Origin: Streptomyces sp. YPW6
GTDB lineage: Bacteria; Actinomycetota; Actinomycetes; Streptomycetales; Streptomycetaceae
Direction: 5' to 3'
Length of the DNA: 64,000 nt
NCBI RefSeq assembly: GCF_018866325.1
Contig: NZ_CP076457.1
Location: 2,143,001 to 2,207,000, forward strand
A program made the translations under genes and the position numbers. Of the stretch, positions 15,962 through 25,249 are shown one piece after another (the stretch's first letter is position 1; each line of letters opens with the position of its first letter). The notes beneath the pieces are model-generated. The model did no database searches. It was not told the DNA's origin and was given only the letters and a program-made list of their open reading frames with translations.

Positions 15962-17044
15962 TCAGCGGGTCTCGGTCACCTTCGCCAGGGCTCGGGGCGC
16001 GTCCGGGTCCTGCCCCCGGGCGATCGTCACCTCGTACGCGAGCATCTGCAGCGGCAGGATCTCCAGGATCGGCTGCAGCTCCTCCGGGACGCCCGCCGTG
16101 GGCAGCGAGAAGCCGGCCGACGCCGCCTCCACCTGGGCCTTGGGGCCGACCACGAAGAGATCCGCGCCGCGGCCGCGCAGCCGGTCCAGCACCGGCTGGA
16201 GGGCCTCGCCGCCCCGGCCGTCGGTGACCACGGCGATCACCGGGGAGATGTTGTCGACCATCGCCAGCGGACCGTGCAGCAGGTCCGCCCCGGAGTAGGA
16301 GAGAGCGGGGATGTAGCTGGTCTCCATGAGCTTCAGCGCCGCCTCCTTGGCCGTCGGATAGCCGTAGCCGCGCGAGGTGATCACCATGCGTTCGGCGAAG
16401 CGGTAGCGGGAGGCCAGCGCCTTGACCTCGGCCCGGCGGCCCAGGATCGCGCCGGCGAGGTCGGGCAGGCCCGCGGCGGCTTCGGTGCCGTCCCGGCCGC
16501 CCAGGCCCTCCACGAAGAGGTACAGGCAGAGCAGGGAGGCGGTGTAGGTCTTGGTGGCCGGGAGCGCCTTCTCCGGGCCGGCCAGGATGTCGATGTGGTA
16601 CTCGGACACCGCGGCGAGGGCGGAGTCGGGGTTGTTCGTGACCGCGAGGGTGACCGCCCCGGCCTCCCGGGCGGCCCGCGTGGAGGCCACCAGGTCCGGT
16701 GAGCCGCCCGACTGGCTGACGGTGATCACCAGGACGTCCCGCAGGTCCGGCCGGGCGCCGTAGGCCGTCGTCGTGGACATCGAGGCGAGACCGCAGGGCA
16801 GGCCGCGGCGGACCTCCAGCAGGTACTTGGCGTACAGGGCCGCGTTGTCCGACGTGCCCCGGGCGGTGAGCAGGACGAAGCGGGGCTTCCGGGCGGCGAT
16901 CTCGGCCGCGACCTCGCGGATGCGGGGCGCGCCCCGGTCGAGGATGCGGCGCAGCATCGCGGGCTGCTCGGCCATCTCGCCGGACATGATGCGGCCCGGC
17001 CGGTCGCCCTGGTTGCCCGGGTCGGCCGGAAAGGTGGCGGACAT
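15962..17044 (-). CDS. SIS-domain sugar-phosphate isomerase/aminotransferase-like protein, 360 aa
   Basis: Two SIS domains as in the isomerase half of GlmS: the first with LLTARGTSDNAALYAKYLLE and SQSGGSPDLV, the second with MVITSRGYGYPTAKEAALKL. There is no N-terminal glutaminase domain, so it cannot use glutamine as GlmS does. It probably binds or deaminates an amino-sugar phosphate such as glucosamine-6-phosphate. It is divergent from nagB, and the shared 213-base gap holds a dre operator, which supports a role in GlcNAc metabolism. ATG at 17044 has GGGAGG upstream. Confidence 0.85.
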   Translation of the reverse strand: MSATFPADPGNQGDRPGRIMSGEMAEQPAMLRRILDRGAPRIREVAAEIAARKPRFVLLTARGTSDNAALYAKYLLEVRRGLPCGLASMSTTTAYGARPDLRDVLVITVSQSGGSPDLVASTRAAREAGAVTLAVTNNPDSALAAVSEYHIDILAGPEKALPATKTYTASLLCLYLFVEGLGGRDGTEAAAGLPDLAGAILGRRAEVKALASRYRFAERMVITSRGYGYPTAKEAALKLMETSYIPALSYSGADLLHGPLAMVDNISPVIAVVTDGRGGEALQPVLDRLRGRGADLFVVGPKAQVEAASAGFSLPTAGVPEELQPILEILPLQMLAYEVTIARGQDPDAPRALAKVTETR

Positions 17045-17214
17045 GGGGGCCTCCCTGCACTGTCGGCTGCGGTGTCGCCGTACCGGACAAGTCGACCAGG
17101 CAATTCCGCGCGCCGCCAGCGGACCGGAGCATGCGGGGAGACGGGCGGACAGGGGGCCGCCGGTGCGTGGACTCCTCTCCGTACGGCTGCCCGATTCTGC
17201 TAAATTGGAGTTTG

Positions 17215-17231
17215 ATTGGTCTATACCACCT
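17215..17231. promoter_or_regulatory. DasR operator (dre) between the SIS gene and nagB
   Basis: ATTGGTCTATACCACCT contains the dre core TGGTCTATACCA. It lies 27 bases upstream of the nagB GTG at 17258, where bound DasR would block transcription. nagB is a well-known DasR target in S. coelicolor. The same site could act on the divergent SIS gene. Confidence 0.85.
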
Positions 17232-17257
17232 CCTCTAGTCAGATCGGCAGGCACAGC

Positions 17258-18043
17258 GTGGAAGTTGTCATCGTCCCGGACGCCACGGCAGGCGGCGAAC
17301 TGATCGCGGAGGCCATCGCCGCGCTGCTCCGCCGCAAGCCCGACGCCCTGCTCGGCGTTGCCACCGGCTCGACCCCGCTGCCCATCTACCGCGCGCTCGC
17401 GTCGAAGGTCGCCTCCGGCGCGGTCGACGCCTCGCGCGCCCGGATCTGCCAGCTCGACGAGTACGTCGGGCTGCCCGTGGGACACTCCGAGTCGTACCGC
17501 TCCGTGGTGCTGCGCGAGGTCGTCGAGCCGCTCGGGCTCTCCGAGTCCTCCTTCATGGGCCCCGACGGTGCGGCCGAGGACGTCCAGGCGGCCTGCGAGG
17601 CGTACGACCGGGCGCTGGCGGAGGCGGGCGGCGTGGACCTCCAGCTGCTGGGCATCGGTACCGACGGGCACATCGGCTTCAACGAGCCGTGCTCCTCGCT
17701 CGCCTCGCGCACCCGGATCAAGACGCTGACCGAGCAGACCCGGGTGGACAACGCGCGCTTCTTCGACGACGACATCGAGCAGGTGCCGCACCACGTGATC
17801 ACGCAGGGCATCGGGACGATTTTGGACGCCCGGCACCCGATCCTGCTGGCCACCGGGGAGGGCAAGGCGGAGGCCGTCGCCCAGACGGTGGAGGGCCCGG
17901 TCGCCTCGATCGTGCCCGCGTCGGCGCTCCAGCTGCACCCGCACGCGACGGTGGTGGTGGACGAGGCGGCGGCGTCGAAGCTGAAGCTGGCGGACTACTT
18001 CCGGGCCACGTACGCGGCGAAGCCGGAGTGGCAGGGGCTGTAG
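17258..18043 (+). CDS. nagB: Glucosamine-6-phosphate deaminase, 261 aa
   Basis: Converts glucosamine-6-phosphate to fructose-6-phosphate and ammonia, linking GlcNAc use to glycolysis. Family motifs are visible: LGVATGSTPLPIYRAL (phosphate loop), CQLDEYVGLP with the catalytic Asp, and GIGTDGHIGFNEP. GTG at 17258 gives the usual VEVVIVPDA start. It is preceded by a dre site and followed by an intrinsic-type hairpin. Confidence 0.96.
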   Translation: MEVVIVPDATAGGELIAEAIAALLRRKPDALLGVATGSTPLPIYRALASKVASGAVDASRARICQLDEYVGLPVGHSESYRSVVLREVVEPLGLSESSFMGPDGAAEDVQAACEAYDRALAEAGGVDLQLLGIGTDGHIGFNEPCSSLASRTRIKTLTEQTRVDNARFFDDDIEQVPHHVITQGIGTILDARHPILLATGEGKAEAVAQTVEGPVASIVPASALQLHPHATVVVDEAAASKLKLADYFRATYAAKPEWQGL

Positions 18044-18079
18044 GGCTTCGCCCCTCGCTCCGTGTTCCTGTACGGCTCA

Positions 18080-18113
18080 GGGCCGGGACGCCGTTGTGGC
18101 GTCCCGGCCCTTT
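18080..18113 (+). terminator. Terminator downstream of nagB
   Basis: A 13-base stem (GGGCCGGGACGCC and its complement) with a GTTGT loop is followed by TTT. It lies 36 bases after the nagB stop. Confidence 0.8.
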
Positions 18114-18136
18114 GCCGTGTGGTGCGGTCTGGTGCA

Positions 18137-18178
18137 GCCCGTCCGGCGGGAGGCTTCGTCCTCGATCGCCGGACGGGC
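18137..18178. repeat. Streptomyces intergenic inverted repeat (GCCCGTCCGGCG type)
   Basis: A 12-base inverted repeat (GCCCGTCCGGCG / CGCCGGACGGGC) surrounds GGAGGCTTCGTCCTCGAT. Sequences of this kind (GCCCGTCCGGCG with GTCCTCGATCGCCGGAC) are recurrent small intergenic elements in Streptomyces genomes. It lies between nagB and the GH3 gene, which converge. Confidence 0.6.
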
Positions 18179-18284
18179 TTGACGGGGCCGGCCCCGGACC
18201 TCGGCCGCGGGCCCACCGGCCCCGGGCCTCGTCCTCGGACGCCCGACGGGCCGGCATGCGCCCGTCCGAACGGGGCCGGTCGGG

Positions 18285-19814
18285 TCAGGACTTCGTGCCC
18301 GTCAGCGCCTCCGCCGCCGCCACGCCGCAGACCCGTGCCGCGCCGTGGGTGGCCAGGTACAGCGCGCCCCGGGGCTCCGACTGGGGCAGACCCATCTCGA
18401 CCACGATCGTGTCCGGGCGGGCCGCCAGCAGGGCGTCGAGCGCCGCGCCCATCCAGGCGTGCCGGTGCTCGTCGCGGACCACGGCGACGACGCGCCGCTC
18501 CCCCGCCGCCGCCAGGATCGCGTCCGCCGGAGCGGCGCTCTCGACGGTGTAGGTGTCCGTGCCGGTGCCGGGCAGGATCCGCTCCAGCTCGGCGGCGATG
18601 CCCCACGGGGTCTCGTCGCCGACCGCGATGTTCGCCTCCGCGTCGAACGAGGCCACGTACGCCGCCTCGGTCAGCGGGTCGCCGGAGCCGGTCACCCGGG
18701 CCGCGCGGCGGGCGGCGATCAGACCGATGTCGGAGCTGACTCCGGTGCCGGGCGCGGTCCCCTCCTGCACTGCCGCGCCCGGCCCCCGGATGTCCCCCCG
18801 AACCCTCTGCGTCCAGGACGCCAGGGCTCGTACACGGGCGGCCGCGTCGGCGAGCCGCTCCTCGGTCAGTTCCCCGCTGCGCACGGCCGCGACGAGGGCG
18901 TCACGCAGCCGCAGCACCGTCTCCTCGTCGGCCAGGCCGCCGCCCACACAGATGGCGTCGGCGCCCGCCGCGAGGGCGAGGACGGACCCGCGCTCGATGC
19001 CGTACGCACCGGCGATGGCGTCCATCTCCACGGCGTCGGTGACGATCAGGCCGTCGTAGCCCAGCTCCTGGCGCAGCAGGCCGGTGAGGATCTGCGGGCT
19101 CACGGTCGCCGGGCGGTCCGGGTCGAGCGCGGGAAGCAGGATATGCGCGCTCATCACCGATTTGGAACCCGCCGCGATGGCCGCCCGGAAAGGCACCAGC
19201 TCACGGGCGTGCAGGGTGTCCAGGTCCACGTCGATGCGGGGCATCGCGAGGTGAGAGTCGACCGCGGTGTCGCCGTGTCCGGGGAAGTGCTTGGTGCAGG
19301 CGGCGACGCCGGCGGCCTGGAGCCCTTCGATGTACGCGGCGGTGTGCCGGGCGGCCAGACGGGTGTCGGCGCCGAAGGAGCGTACGCCGATGACCGGGTT
19401 GTCCGGGTTGGAGTTGACGTCGGCGGACGGCGCCCAGTTGAGGTTGACGCCGCAGTCGGCGAGCCGGCGGCCGAGCTCCTGGGCGACGGCCCGGGTGAGG
19501 TGGACGTCGTCCACCGTGCCGAGCGCGAAGTTGCCGGGGAACGAGGAACCGTGCGTGACCTCCAGCCGGGTCACGTCACCGCCCTCCTCGTCGATGGCGA
19601 CGAGGAAGTCGTCCCGCTCGGCGCGCAGCCGCGCGGTGAGCGCGGTGAGCTGCTCCGGCGAGGTGATGTTGCGGCCGAACAGGCCCACGGAGGTGAGGCC
19701 CTCACCGATGCGGCGCAGCAGCCAGTCCGGCGCGGTGGTGCCGGTGAATCCGGGCTGGAGCACGGCGAGCGCGTCGCGCGTCACGGTGTCGGTGGTGGAA
19801 ACGAGGGTGGTCAT
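18285..19814 (-). CDS. dasD: GH3 beta-N-acetylhexosaminidase (DasD-type), 509 aa
   Basis: A family 3 glycoside hydrolase that releases terminal GlcNAc, probably from chitobiose imported by DasABC. The NagZ-type signature KHFPGHGDTAVDSH is intact, including the Asp-His pair on the mobile loop, and the nucleophile region reads VTDAVEMDAI. No signal peptide is visible, so it should act in the cytoplasm. It is the last gene of the minus-strand das cluster, 9 bases after dasC. The symbol follows the S. coelicolor gene downstream of dasABC, from memory. Confidence 0.9.
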   Translation of the reverse strand: MTTLVSTTDTVTRDALAVLQPGFTGTTAPDWLLRRIGEGLTSVGLFGRNITSPEQLTALTARLRAERDDFLVAIDEEGGDVTRLEVTHGSSFPGNFALGTVDDVHLTRAVAQELGRRLADCGVNLNWAPSADVNSNPDNPVIGVRSFGADTRLAARHTAAYIEGLQAAGVAACTKHFPGHGDTAVDSHLAMPRIDVDLDTLHARELVPFRAAIAAGSKSVMSAHILLPALDPDRPATVSPQILTGLLRQELGYDGLIVTDAVEMDAIAGAYGIERGSVLALAAGADAICVGGGLADEETVLRLRDALVAAVRSGELTEERLADAAARVRALASWTQRVRGDIRGPGAAVQEGTAPGTGVSSDIGLIAARRAARVTGSGDPLTEAAYVASFDAEANIAVGDETPWGIAAELERILPGTGTDTYTVESAAPADAILAAAGERRVVAVVRDEHRHAWMGAALDALLAARPDTIVVEMGLPQSEPRGALYLATHGAARVCGVAAAEALTGTKS

Positions 19815-19823
19815 GGGCCCGCA

Positions 19824-20687
19824 CTATCCCTTCACGGCGCCGGAAGTCAGGCCTGCGGCCATCTTCTTCTGGATGATCATGAAGAACACGACGACGGGGA
19901 TGGCGATCATGGTCGATGCGGCCATGAGGGCGCCGTAGTCCGTTCCGCGCTCGGTCGTGAACGTCATCAGCCAGACGTTCAGCGTGTACTTGGAGTTGTC
20001 GTTGATCAGGATGTACGCGAAGAGGTACTCGTTCCAGGCGTTCACCAGGGCGAAGATCGACGCGGCGGCGAGCCCGGGGGCGAGCAGCGGGAAGATCACC
20101 CGGCGGAAGGCCTGGAAGCGGGTGCAGCCGTCCACCATCGCGGACTCCTCCAGCTCCACCGGGATGTTCACGACGAAGCCGCGGATCATGATGGTGGCGA
20201 AGGGCAGGGTGGAGACGAGGTAGACGACGATCAGGCCCCAGTACTCGTCGATCCCGCCCATCGCGTTGAGCTGGGCGTAGATGGGGATGAGCATCGCCGT
20301 CGGCGGCAGCATCTGGACCAGGATCATGATCAGGACCAGGGCCTTGCGGCCGAAGAACCGGAACCGGCCGATCGCCAGGGCCGCCAGGGTCGCGATGATC
20401 ATGCCGCCGACCACCGCGGTGACCGCGACGATCAGGCTGGACTGGATGGCGGTGGTGAAGTTCGGCTGCTCGGTGGCCCGGACGAAGTTGTCGAAGGTGA
20501 TCGACGTGGGCCAGAGCGTCTGGTCGTAGCTGCGGATCTCCCGGTTGGGCCGCAGGGCGCTGATGACCAGCCAGTAGACCGGGAAGACCATGACCAGGGC
20601 GATGCCGAGGCCGAGCAGGTCGAAGTGGAGCCGGGTCTTCTTGCGGTCGGGCCGCAGCGCCTGTGTCGTCTGGGTCGTGCTGCTCAT
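19824..20687 (-). CDS. dasC: ABC transporter permease DasC, 287 aa
   Basis: Inner-membrane permease of the carbohydrate uptake family (MalG-like) with six predicted helices. The EAA loop that contacts the ATPase is visible as EESAMVDGCTRFQAFRRV. ATG at 20687 overlaps the dasB stop (ATGA), so the two permeases are translationally coupled. With DasA and DasB it takes up N,N'-diacetylchitobiose in S. coelicolor. No ATPase gene is nearby; the multitasking MsiK encoded elsewhere is the expected partner. Confidence 0.94.
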   Translation of the reverse strand: MSSTTQTTQALRPDRKKTRLHFDLLGLGIALVMVFPVYWLVISALRPNREIRSYDQTLWPTSITFDNFVRATEQPNFTTAIQSSLIVAVTAVVGGMIIATLAALAIGRFRFFGRKALVLIMILVQMLPPTAMLIPIYAQLNAMGGIDEYWGLIVVYLVSTLPFATIMIRGFVVNIPVELEESAMVDGCTRFQAFRRVIFPLLAPGLAAASIFALVNAWNEYLFAYILINDNSKYTLNVWLMTFTTERGTDYGALMAASTMIAIPVVVFFMIIQKKMAAGLTSGAVKG

Positions 20688-21691
20688 TCGACCTCTCCCG
20701 TCTTCATGAGCTGGCGCAGGTAGTACACGGCCACGCCGGACAGCAGCAGCACCGTGATCAGAGCGATGGCGGTGCCCTGGCTGAAGGAGGTGGACTCGAA
20801 CGCCTTGGAGTAGGAGTAGAGGCCGAGGGTCTCGTACTCCGGCTCGGGCTTGTTGCCGCGCAGCAGCCAGATCTGGCCGAAGACGTTGAAGTCCCAGATC
20901 ACCGAGAGGGTGGTGACCATGACGAAGACCGGCTTGATGACCGGCCAGGTGACGAACTTGTAGATGCCGTAGGCGCTGGCGCCGTCGAGGGCGGCGGCCT
21001 CCTCCAGTTCCTGGGGGACCTGGGTGAGGGCGGCGTACAGGGTGACGACGACGAACGGGATGGCGCCCCAGACGACCAGCAGCGTGATGATGCCGAAGCC
21101 CTGGACGGGGTTGAGGTACCAGTTGTGTCCGAGCCAGTCCTCGCCGACGACCTTGGCGATCAGGGTGTTGATCAGCCCGTAGTCGGAGTCGGCCATGAAG
21201 CGGAAGATCGAGGCGGCGACCATCAGCGGCATCGACCAGGCGGCGATGAGGCAGGCGGTGAGCACCAGCCGGACCCAGGTGGTGAGCTTGCGCATAAGCA
21301 GGGCGACCAACAGCCCGATGCCCATCGTCAGCGTCACGCAGATCGCCATGAAGACGACCGTGCGGAAGGTGACCCACCAGAACTCGGAGTCGCCGAGGAT
21401 GTTGGTGAACTGCTCGAAGCCGACCCAGGGAGCCGGCTCACCGGACCACAGTTCGCGGCGGCCCATGTCCTGGAAGGACATGACGACGGTCTTGCCGAGG
21501 GGGTAGAGGTAGACGGCGGCGATCGCCACGATCGCCGGGAGGATCAGGAAGTAGGGGAGGAGCTCGCCCTTCTTCCGCTTCCTCTTCTGTACCCGGGGCG
21601 CGTCGTCGTCGGGGGACGACGTGCCGATCGCCTGCGGGTCGGGTGGTACGGGGACCGGCGGTCCGGCGGCCTTGGTATCAGCGGCAGACAC
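20684..21691 (-). CDS. dasB: ABC transporter permease DasB, 335 aa
   Basis: MalF-like permease. A polar N-terminal tail of about 42 residues ending in a basic stretch (KRKRKKGELL) precedes six membrane helices. The EAA loop reads ELEEAAALDGASAYGIYKFV. GTG at 21691 has GGAAGG eight bases upstream. It lies 114 bases from dasA, with a terminator-like hairpin in between. Confidence 0.94.
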   Translation of the reverse strand: MSAADTKAAGPPVPVPPDPQAIGTSSPDDDAPRVQKRKRKKGELLPYFLILPAIVAIAAVYLYPLGKTVVMSFQDMGRRELWSGEPAPWVGFEQFTNILGDSEFWWVTFRTVVFMAICVTLTMGIGLLVALLMRKLTTWVRLVLTACLIAAWSMPLMVAASIFRFMADSDYGLINTLIAKVVGEDWLGHNWYLNPVQGFGIITLLVVWGAIPFVVVTLYAALTQVPQELEEAAALDGASAYGIYKFVTWPVIKPVFVMVTTLSVIWDFNVFGQIWLLRGNKPEPEYETLGLYSYSKAFESTSFSQGTAIALITVLLLSGVAVYYLRQLMKTGEVE

Positions 21692-21758
21692 GTGGCTGAC
21701 CTTCCATCGCGGGTCCGGGGCGAGCCCCGGAATTCACGGCGTTCACTTGCGGGAAAAA

Positions 21759-21790
21759 GCGGGGGCCCGGCACTGGTGCCGGGCCCCCGC
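21759..21790 (-). terminator. Intrinsic terminator/attenuator between dasA and dasB
   Basis: Arms of 15 bases (GCGGGGGCCCGGCAC) meet at a tiny TG loop. In the dasA direction the hairpin is followed by GCTTTTTCCC, a rare true U-tract for this organism. It should stop most transcripts after dasA and allow only some to continue into dasBC. Confidence 0.8.
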
Positions 21791-21805
21791 CTGGCGGTCG
21801 GAAGG

Positions 21806-23104
21806 TCAGGCTTCCTTGTTGATCAGCTCGTTGATCTTCTCGTCGGCCTTCTTGGCGGCGTCGGCGACGGACTCGCCCTTGACGATGTCGAGGAGCATGT
21901 TCTGGAGGATCTCCTCCTTCTCGATGGAGGCCCAGCCCGGCGCGATCGGCGTGAACCAGGCGTCCGGCACCGCGTTGGCGATGGCGGCGGTCTCCGGCTT
22001 GGCCTTCAGCGGCTCAAGCTGCTTCTCGTTGTTGGGGAGGATGTTCTTCGACGCGAGGACCTCCATGGACTTCGCGTTGGTGAAGAGGGAGATCCACTCC
22101 TGGCCGAGGTCCTGGACCTTGGACTTGGAGATCGTCGCGAGGTCCGAGCCGCCGATGAAGGACGGGAGGGCCTTGCCCTCGGGGCCGGGCATACCGGCCG
22201 TGGCGATCTTGCCCTCGAGCTTCGGGTTGCCGTTCTCACCGGTGGTGACGCTGCCGGCCTCCCAGGCCTGGCCGTAGATCACGGCGGCCTTCTCGTTGGC
22301 CATGACGTTGGCGTGGTCCTGCTCGTCCTTCGTCACGTCGGCCTTGTTGTACTTCTTGACCAGGTCGACGAAGTGCTGGAGGCCCTTCTGCGCCTCCGGG
22401 GTGGACAGGGCGGCCTTCCACTCCTTGCTGCCCTCGTCGTACGTGGCTATCTGGCCACCGTAGGCGGCGACGTAGGACATCGCGGCGTACCAGTAGCGGC
22501 CCGGGTAGTAGAGCGAGGAGGCGCGCTTGTCCTTCTTGCCCAGCTCGGCGTCGACCTTGTCCATCGCGGCGAGGAACTCGTCCTCGGTCTGCGGGAGGGC
22601 GTCGCTGCCGGTGCCGGCCTTCAGCATGTCCTTGTTGTACACGGCCAGACGGGCGCTGGCGTAGTAAGGAACGCAGTAGGTCTTGCCCTCGAAGGAGCAC
22701 GTGTCCTTCAGACCCTTGATCCAGGTGTCCGAGTTCTCGTACTTCTTGGGGTCGATTTCTCCGAGCGCACCATTGAGGATGTACTGCATGGTCTCGGTGT
22801 TGCCGAGTTCGACGACATCCGGGAATTTGTCGCCACCGAGGGAGGTGTCCAGCTTCTTGACCTTGTCGGCCCACTGCTGGTACTGAACCTTGACGGTGAC
22901 GCCCGGGTACTTCTCGTTGAACTCGGCGTTGACGTCCTTGACCAGCTCCGGCCAGGTGGACTGGGCCTCGCCCATGAGCCAGACGGTCAGGGTTTCCTTG
23001 CGGTCCTTCGGGTCGGAGGACGCATTCCCGTCATCCGAACCACACGCCGCAACCGAAACCAACATACCCGCGACGCCGATCGCCGCGATGAGCTTGCGCT
23101 TCAC
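21806..23104 (-). CDS. dasA: Sugar-binding lipoprotein DasA of the chitobiose ABC transporter, 432 aa
   Basis: Extracytoplasmic solute-binding protein. The N-terminus is a lipoprotein signal: basic start, hydrophobic IAAIGVAGMLVS, and the lipobox VAAC (Cys at about 21). The body is a family 1 solute-binding protein with WLMGEAQSTWPELVKDVN and KYPGVTVKVQYQQWADKVK. GTG at 23104 has GAGGAGG upstream. Two dre operators lie in its promoter region. In S. coelicolor DasA binds chitobiose and is strongly repressed by DasR. Confidence 0.95.
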   Translation of the reverse strand: MKRKLIAAIGVAGMLVSVAACGSDDGNASSDPKDRKETLTVWLMGEAQSTWPELVKDVNAEFNEKYPGVTVKVQYQQWADKVKKLDTSLGGDKFPDVVELGNTETMQYILNGALGEIDPKKYENSDTWIKGLKDTCSFEGKTYCVPYYASARLAVYNKDMLKAGTGSDALPQTEDEFLAAMDKVDAELGKKDKRASSLYYPGRYWYAAMSYVAAYGGQIATYDEGSKEWKAALSTPEAQKGLQHFVDLVKKYNKADVTKDEQDHANVMANEKAAVIYGQAWEAGSVTTGENGNPKLEGKIATAGMPGPEGKALPSFIGGSDLATISKSKVQDLGQEWISLFTNAKSMEVLASKNILPNNEKQLEPLKAKPETAAIANAVPDAWFTPIAPGWASIEKEEILQNMLLDIVKGESVADAAKKADEKINELINKEA

Positions 23105-23186
23105 GTCAAACCCTCCTCAGGGATGCTGCAACCCCACCCACCGCGAAGACATTCGACGAGTTCTGCTGGGGCTGGACCTGGTCTTT

Positions 23187-23226
23187 AATGGTTTAGACCA
23201 GTACCGGGAGCTTGGCCTAGACCTTT
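23187..23226. promoter_or_regulatory. Two tandem DasR operators upstream of dasA
   Basis: Read toward dasA: AAAGGTCTAGGCCAAG (23226-23211) and ACTGGTCTAAACCATT (23202-23187). Both match the dre core with one or two changes and are spaced 24 bases apart, about two helical turns. A third partial match (GACCAGGT) lies just downstream. They are in the 279-base gap shared with dasR, closer to dasA. Confidence 0.88.
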
Positions 23227-23383
23227 AGGGGTGTCAAGGGTGTATAAGAAGTGCACTCGCGTCCGTTATAGGACCGACACCTAAGGGAGGGCGACGACCC
23301 GTGACCGGACCGTGCCACCATGTGAGCCGCGACAGTCGGAGGAGCCGGTGACGGCAGTAACGCAAGCGTCGGGAAGGCGGGCC

Positions 23384-24148
23384 ATGAGTGCCGACGGGGG
23401 CAGTACGGGGAGCGAGACCGGTAGCGGTACGCGCACGGCGCGCGTGCCGAAGTACTACCGGCTCAAGCGGCATCTCCTCGACATGACGGACACCCTGCCC
23501 CCGGGCACCCCGGTGCCGCCCGAACGCACCCTGGCCGCCGAGTTCGACACCTCGCGCACCACCGTGCGCCAGGCGCTCCAGGAGCTGGTCGTCGAGGGAC
23601 GGCTGGAACGCATCCAGGGCAAGGGCACCTTCGTCGCCAAGCCGAAGGTCTCCCAGGCCCTCCAGCTCACCTCGTACACCGAGGACATGCGTGCCCAGGG
23701 ACTGGAGCCGACGTCCCAGCTGCTGGACATCGGCTACGTCACGGCGGACGACACGCTCGCCGGCCTGCTGGACATCTCGACGGGCGGCCGGGTGCTGCGC
23801 ATCGAGCGGCTGCGGCTCGCCAGCGGCGAGCCGATGGCGATCGAGACCACGCATCTTTCGGCCAAACGCTTCCCGGCGCTGCGCCGTTCGCTGGTGAAGT
23901 ACACCTCGCTCTACACCGCGCTCGCCGAGGTGTACGACGTCCGCCTCGCCGAGGCGGAGGAGACCATCGAGACCTCGCTGGCAACGCCCCGGGAAGCGGG
24001 GCTGCTGGGCACCGACGTGGGTCTGCCGATGCTGATGCTGTCCCGCCATTCCCTGGACGGCCAGGGCGAACCGGTGGAGTGGGTGCGCTCGGTCTACCGG
24101 GGGGACCGCTACAAGTTCGTGGCGCGCCTCAAGCGGCCGGCGGACTGA
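23384..24148 (+). CDS. dasR: GntR/HutC-family repressor DasR, 254 aa
   Basis: Master regulator of GlcNAc and chitin metabolism, released from DNA by glucosamine-6-phosphate or related effectors. Winged helix at about 25-95 ([32 protein letters not shown]), followed by the UTRA effector domain (about 110-250, with [20 protein letters not shown]). ATG at 23384 has GGAAGG six bases upstream and matches the S. coelicolor protein length. It is divergent from dasA. Confidence 0.96.
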   Translation: MSADGGSTGSETGSGTRTARVPKYYRLKRHLLDMTDTLPPGTPVPPERTLAAEFDTSRTTVRQALQELVVEGRLERIQGKGTFVAKPKVSQALQLTSYTEDMRAQGLEPTSQLLDIGYVTADDTLAGLLDISTGGRVLRIERLRLASGEPMAIETTHLSAKRFPALRRSLVKYTSLYTALAEVYDVRLAEAEETIETSLATPREAGLLGTDVGLPMLMLSRHSLDGQGEPVEWVRSVYRGDRYKFVARLKRPAD

Positions 24149-24177
24149 GCGCCGCACGCGGCGGCACGGTGGACACA

Positions 24178-24221
24178 GGCCGGTGGCCCGGGGATCTCCT
24201 CCCCGGGCCACCGGCCGTTTT
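24178..24221. terminator. Bidirectional terminator after dasR
   Basis: A 16-base stem (GGCCGGTGGCCCGGGG and complement) with an ATCTCCT loop is followed by GTTTT. It lies between the convergent dasR and aldo/keto reductase genes and marks the border between the conserved das region and the accessory cluster. Confidence 0.85.
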
Positions 24222-24238
24222 CGGTCACACGGGGAACC

Positions 24239-25249
24239 TCAGCGCAGCTCGGGGTCCGTCTCGATCACGCTGTACGGGTACGGGAGCACCTGGTCGCTCG
24301 CCCCGGTCAGCAGGGCCGCGTCGGCCGGGTCGAGGTCCAGGTCCGCGGCGCCCAGGTTGGTCTCCAGCTGCTCCGGGGTGCGCGCGCCCACGATCGGGGC
24401 GGTGACCCCGGGGCGGCCGAGCAGCCAGGCGAGGGCCACCACCGGGACCGCGAGGCCCGTGCGCCCGGCGACCTCGTGCAGGGCGTCCAGCACCCGCCAG
24501 GTGCGCTGGTCCCCCTCGTAGGCGCTCCACGACTCGCCCCAGCCGAGCCGTTCGGCGGTCTCCACACGGGTGCCCGCGGGCGGCTGTTGCGTACCGCGCC
24601 GGATGGCGCCGCTCAGCCAGCCGCCGCGCAGCGGGCTCCAGGGGATGACGCCGAGGCCCTCGTTGCGGCTGACCTCCAGCAGCTCCCACTCGGCGGAGCG
24701 GTCCAGGAGGTTGTAGAGCGGCTGGAGGGCGGTGAAGGGCTCCCAGCCGTTCGCCCGGCTGAGGTCGACGGCCTTCTGGAGCTGCCAGCCGGAGAAGTTG
24801 CTGGCCCCGATGTAGCGCACCTTGCCGGAGGTGACCAGGGCGTCCAGGGTGGCGAGGGTCTCCTCCAGCGGGGTGCCGGGGTCCCAGGCGTGCACCTGGT
24901 AGAGGTCGATGTGGTCGGTGCCCAGCCGGCGCAGGCTCGACTCGACCCCGGCGATCAGGTGGTTGCGGCCCAGGCCGCGGTCGTTGGGGCCCTCCCCCGT
25001 GCCGTAGCGCACCTTGGTGGCGATCACCACGTCGTCGCGGCGCTGTCTCTTCAGCCAGCGGCCGAGGATCTCCTCGGAGGCCCCGGCGGAGTAGATGTCG
25101 GCGGTGTCCACGAAGGTGCCGCCCGCCTCGGTGAAGCGGTCCAGCAGCGCGTGGCTGGTCGTCTCGTCGGCCTCCCGGCCGAACGTCATGGCGCCCAGGC
25201 AGAGTTCACTGACCCGCAGGCCGGTCTTGCCGAGGTAGCGGTAGCGCAT
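24239..25249 (-). CDS. Aldo/keto reductase, 336 aa
   Basis: NADPH-dependent oxidoreductase of the AKR (beta/alpha)8 family. The catalytic tetrad region shows [18 protein letters not shown] (Asp, Tyr), the Lys in VIATKVRYG, and the His in [10 protein letters not shown]. The cofactor-binding end reads [20 protein letters not shown] at 25249 starts [19 protein letters not shown]. Its start overlaps the end of the upstream membrane phosphatase gene by 44 bases, making it the last gene of the accessory cluster. A sugar or aldehyde substrate within that pathway is possible. Confidence 0.9.
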   Translation of the reverse strand: MRYRYLGKTGLRVSELCLGAMTFGREADETTSHALLDRFTEAGGTFVDTADIYSAGASEEILGRWLKRQRRDDVVIATKVRYGTGEGPNDRGLGRNHLIAGVESSLRRLGTDHIDLYQVHAWDPGTPLEETLATLDALVTSGKVRYIGASNFSGWQLQKAVDLSRANGWEPFTALQPLYNLLDRSAEWELLEVSRNEGLGVIPWSPLRGGWLSGAIRRGTQQPPAGTRVETAERLGWGESWSAYEGDQRTWRVLDALHEVAGRTGLAVPVVALAWLLGRPGVTAPIVGARTPEQLETNLGAADLDLDPADAALLTGASDQVLPYPYSVIETDPELR

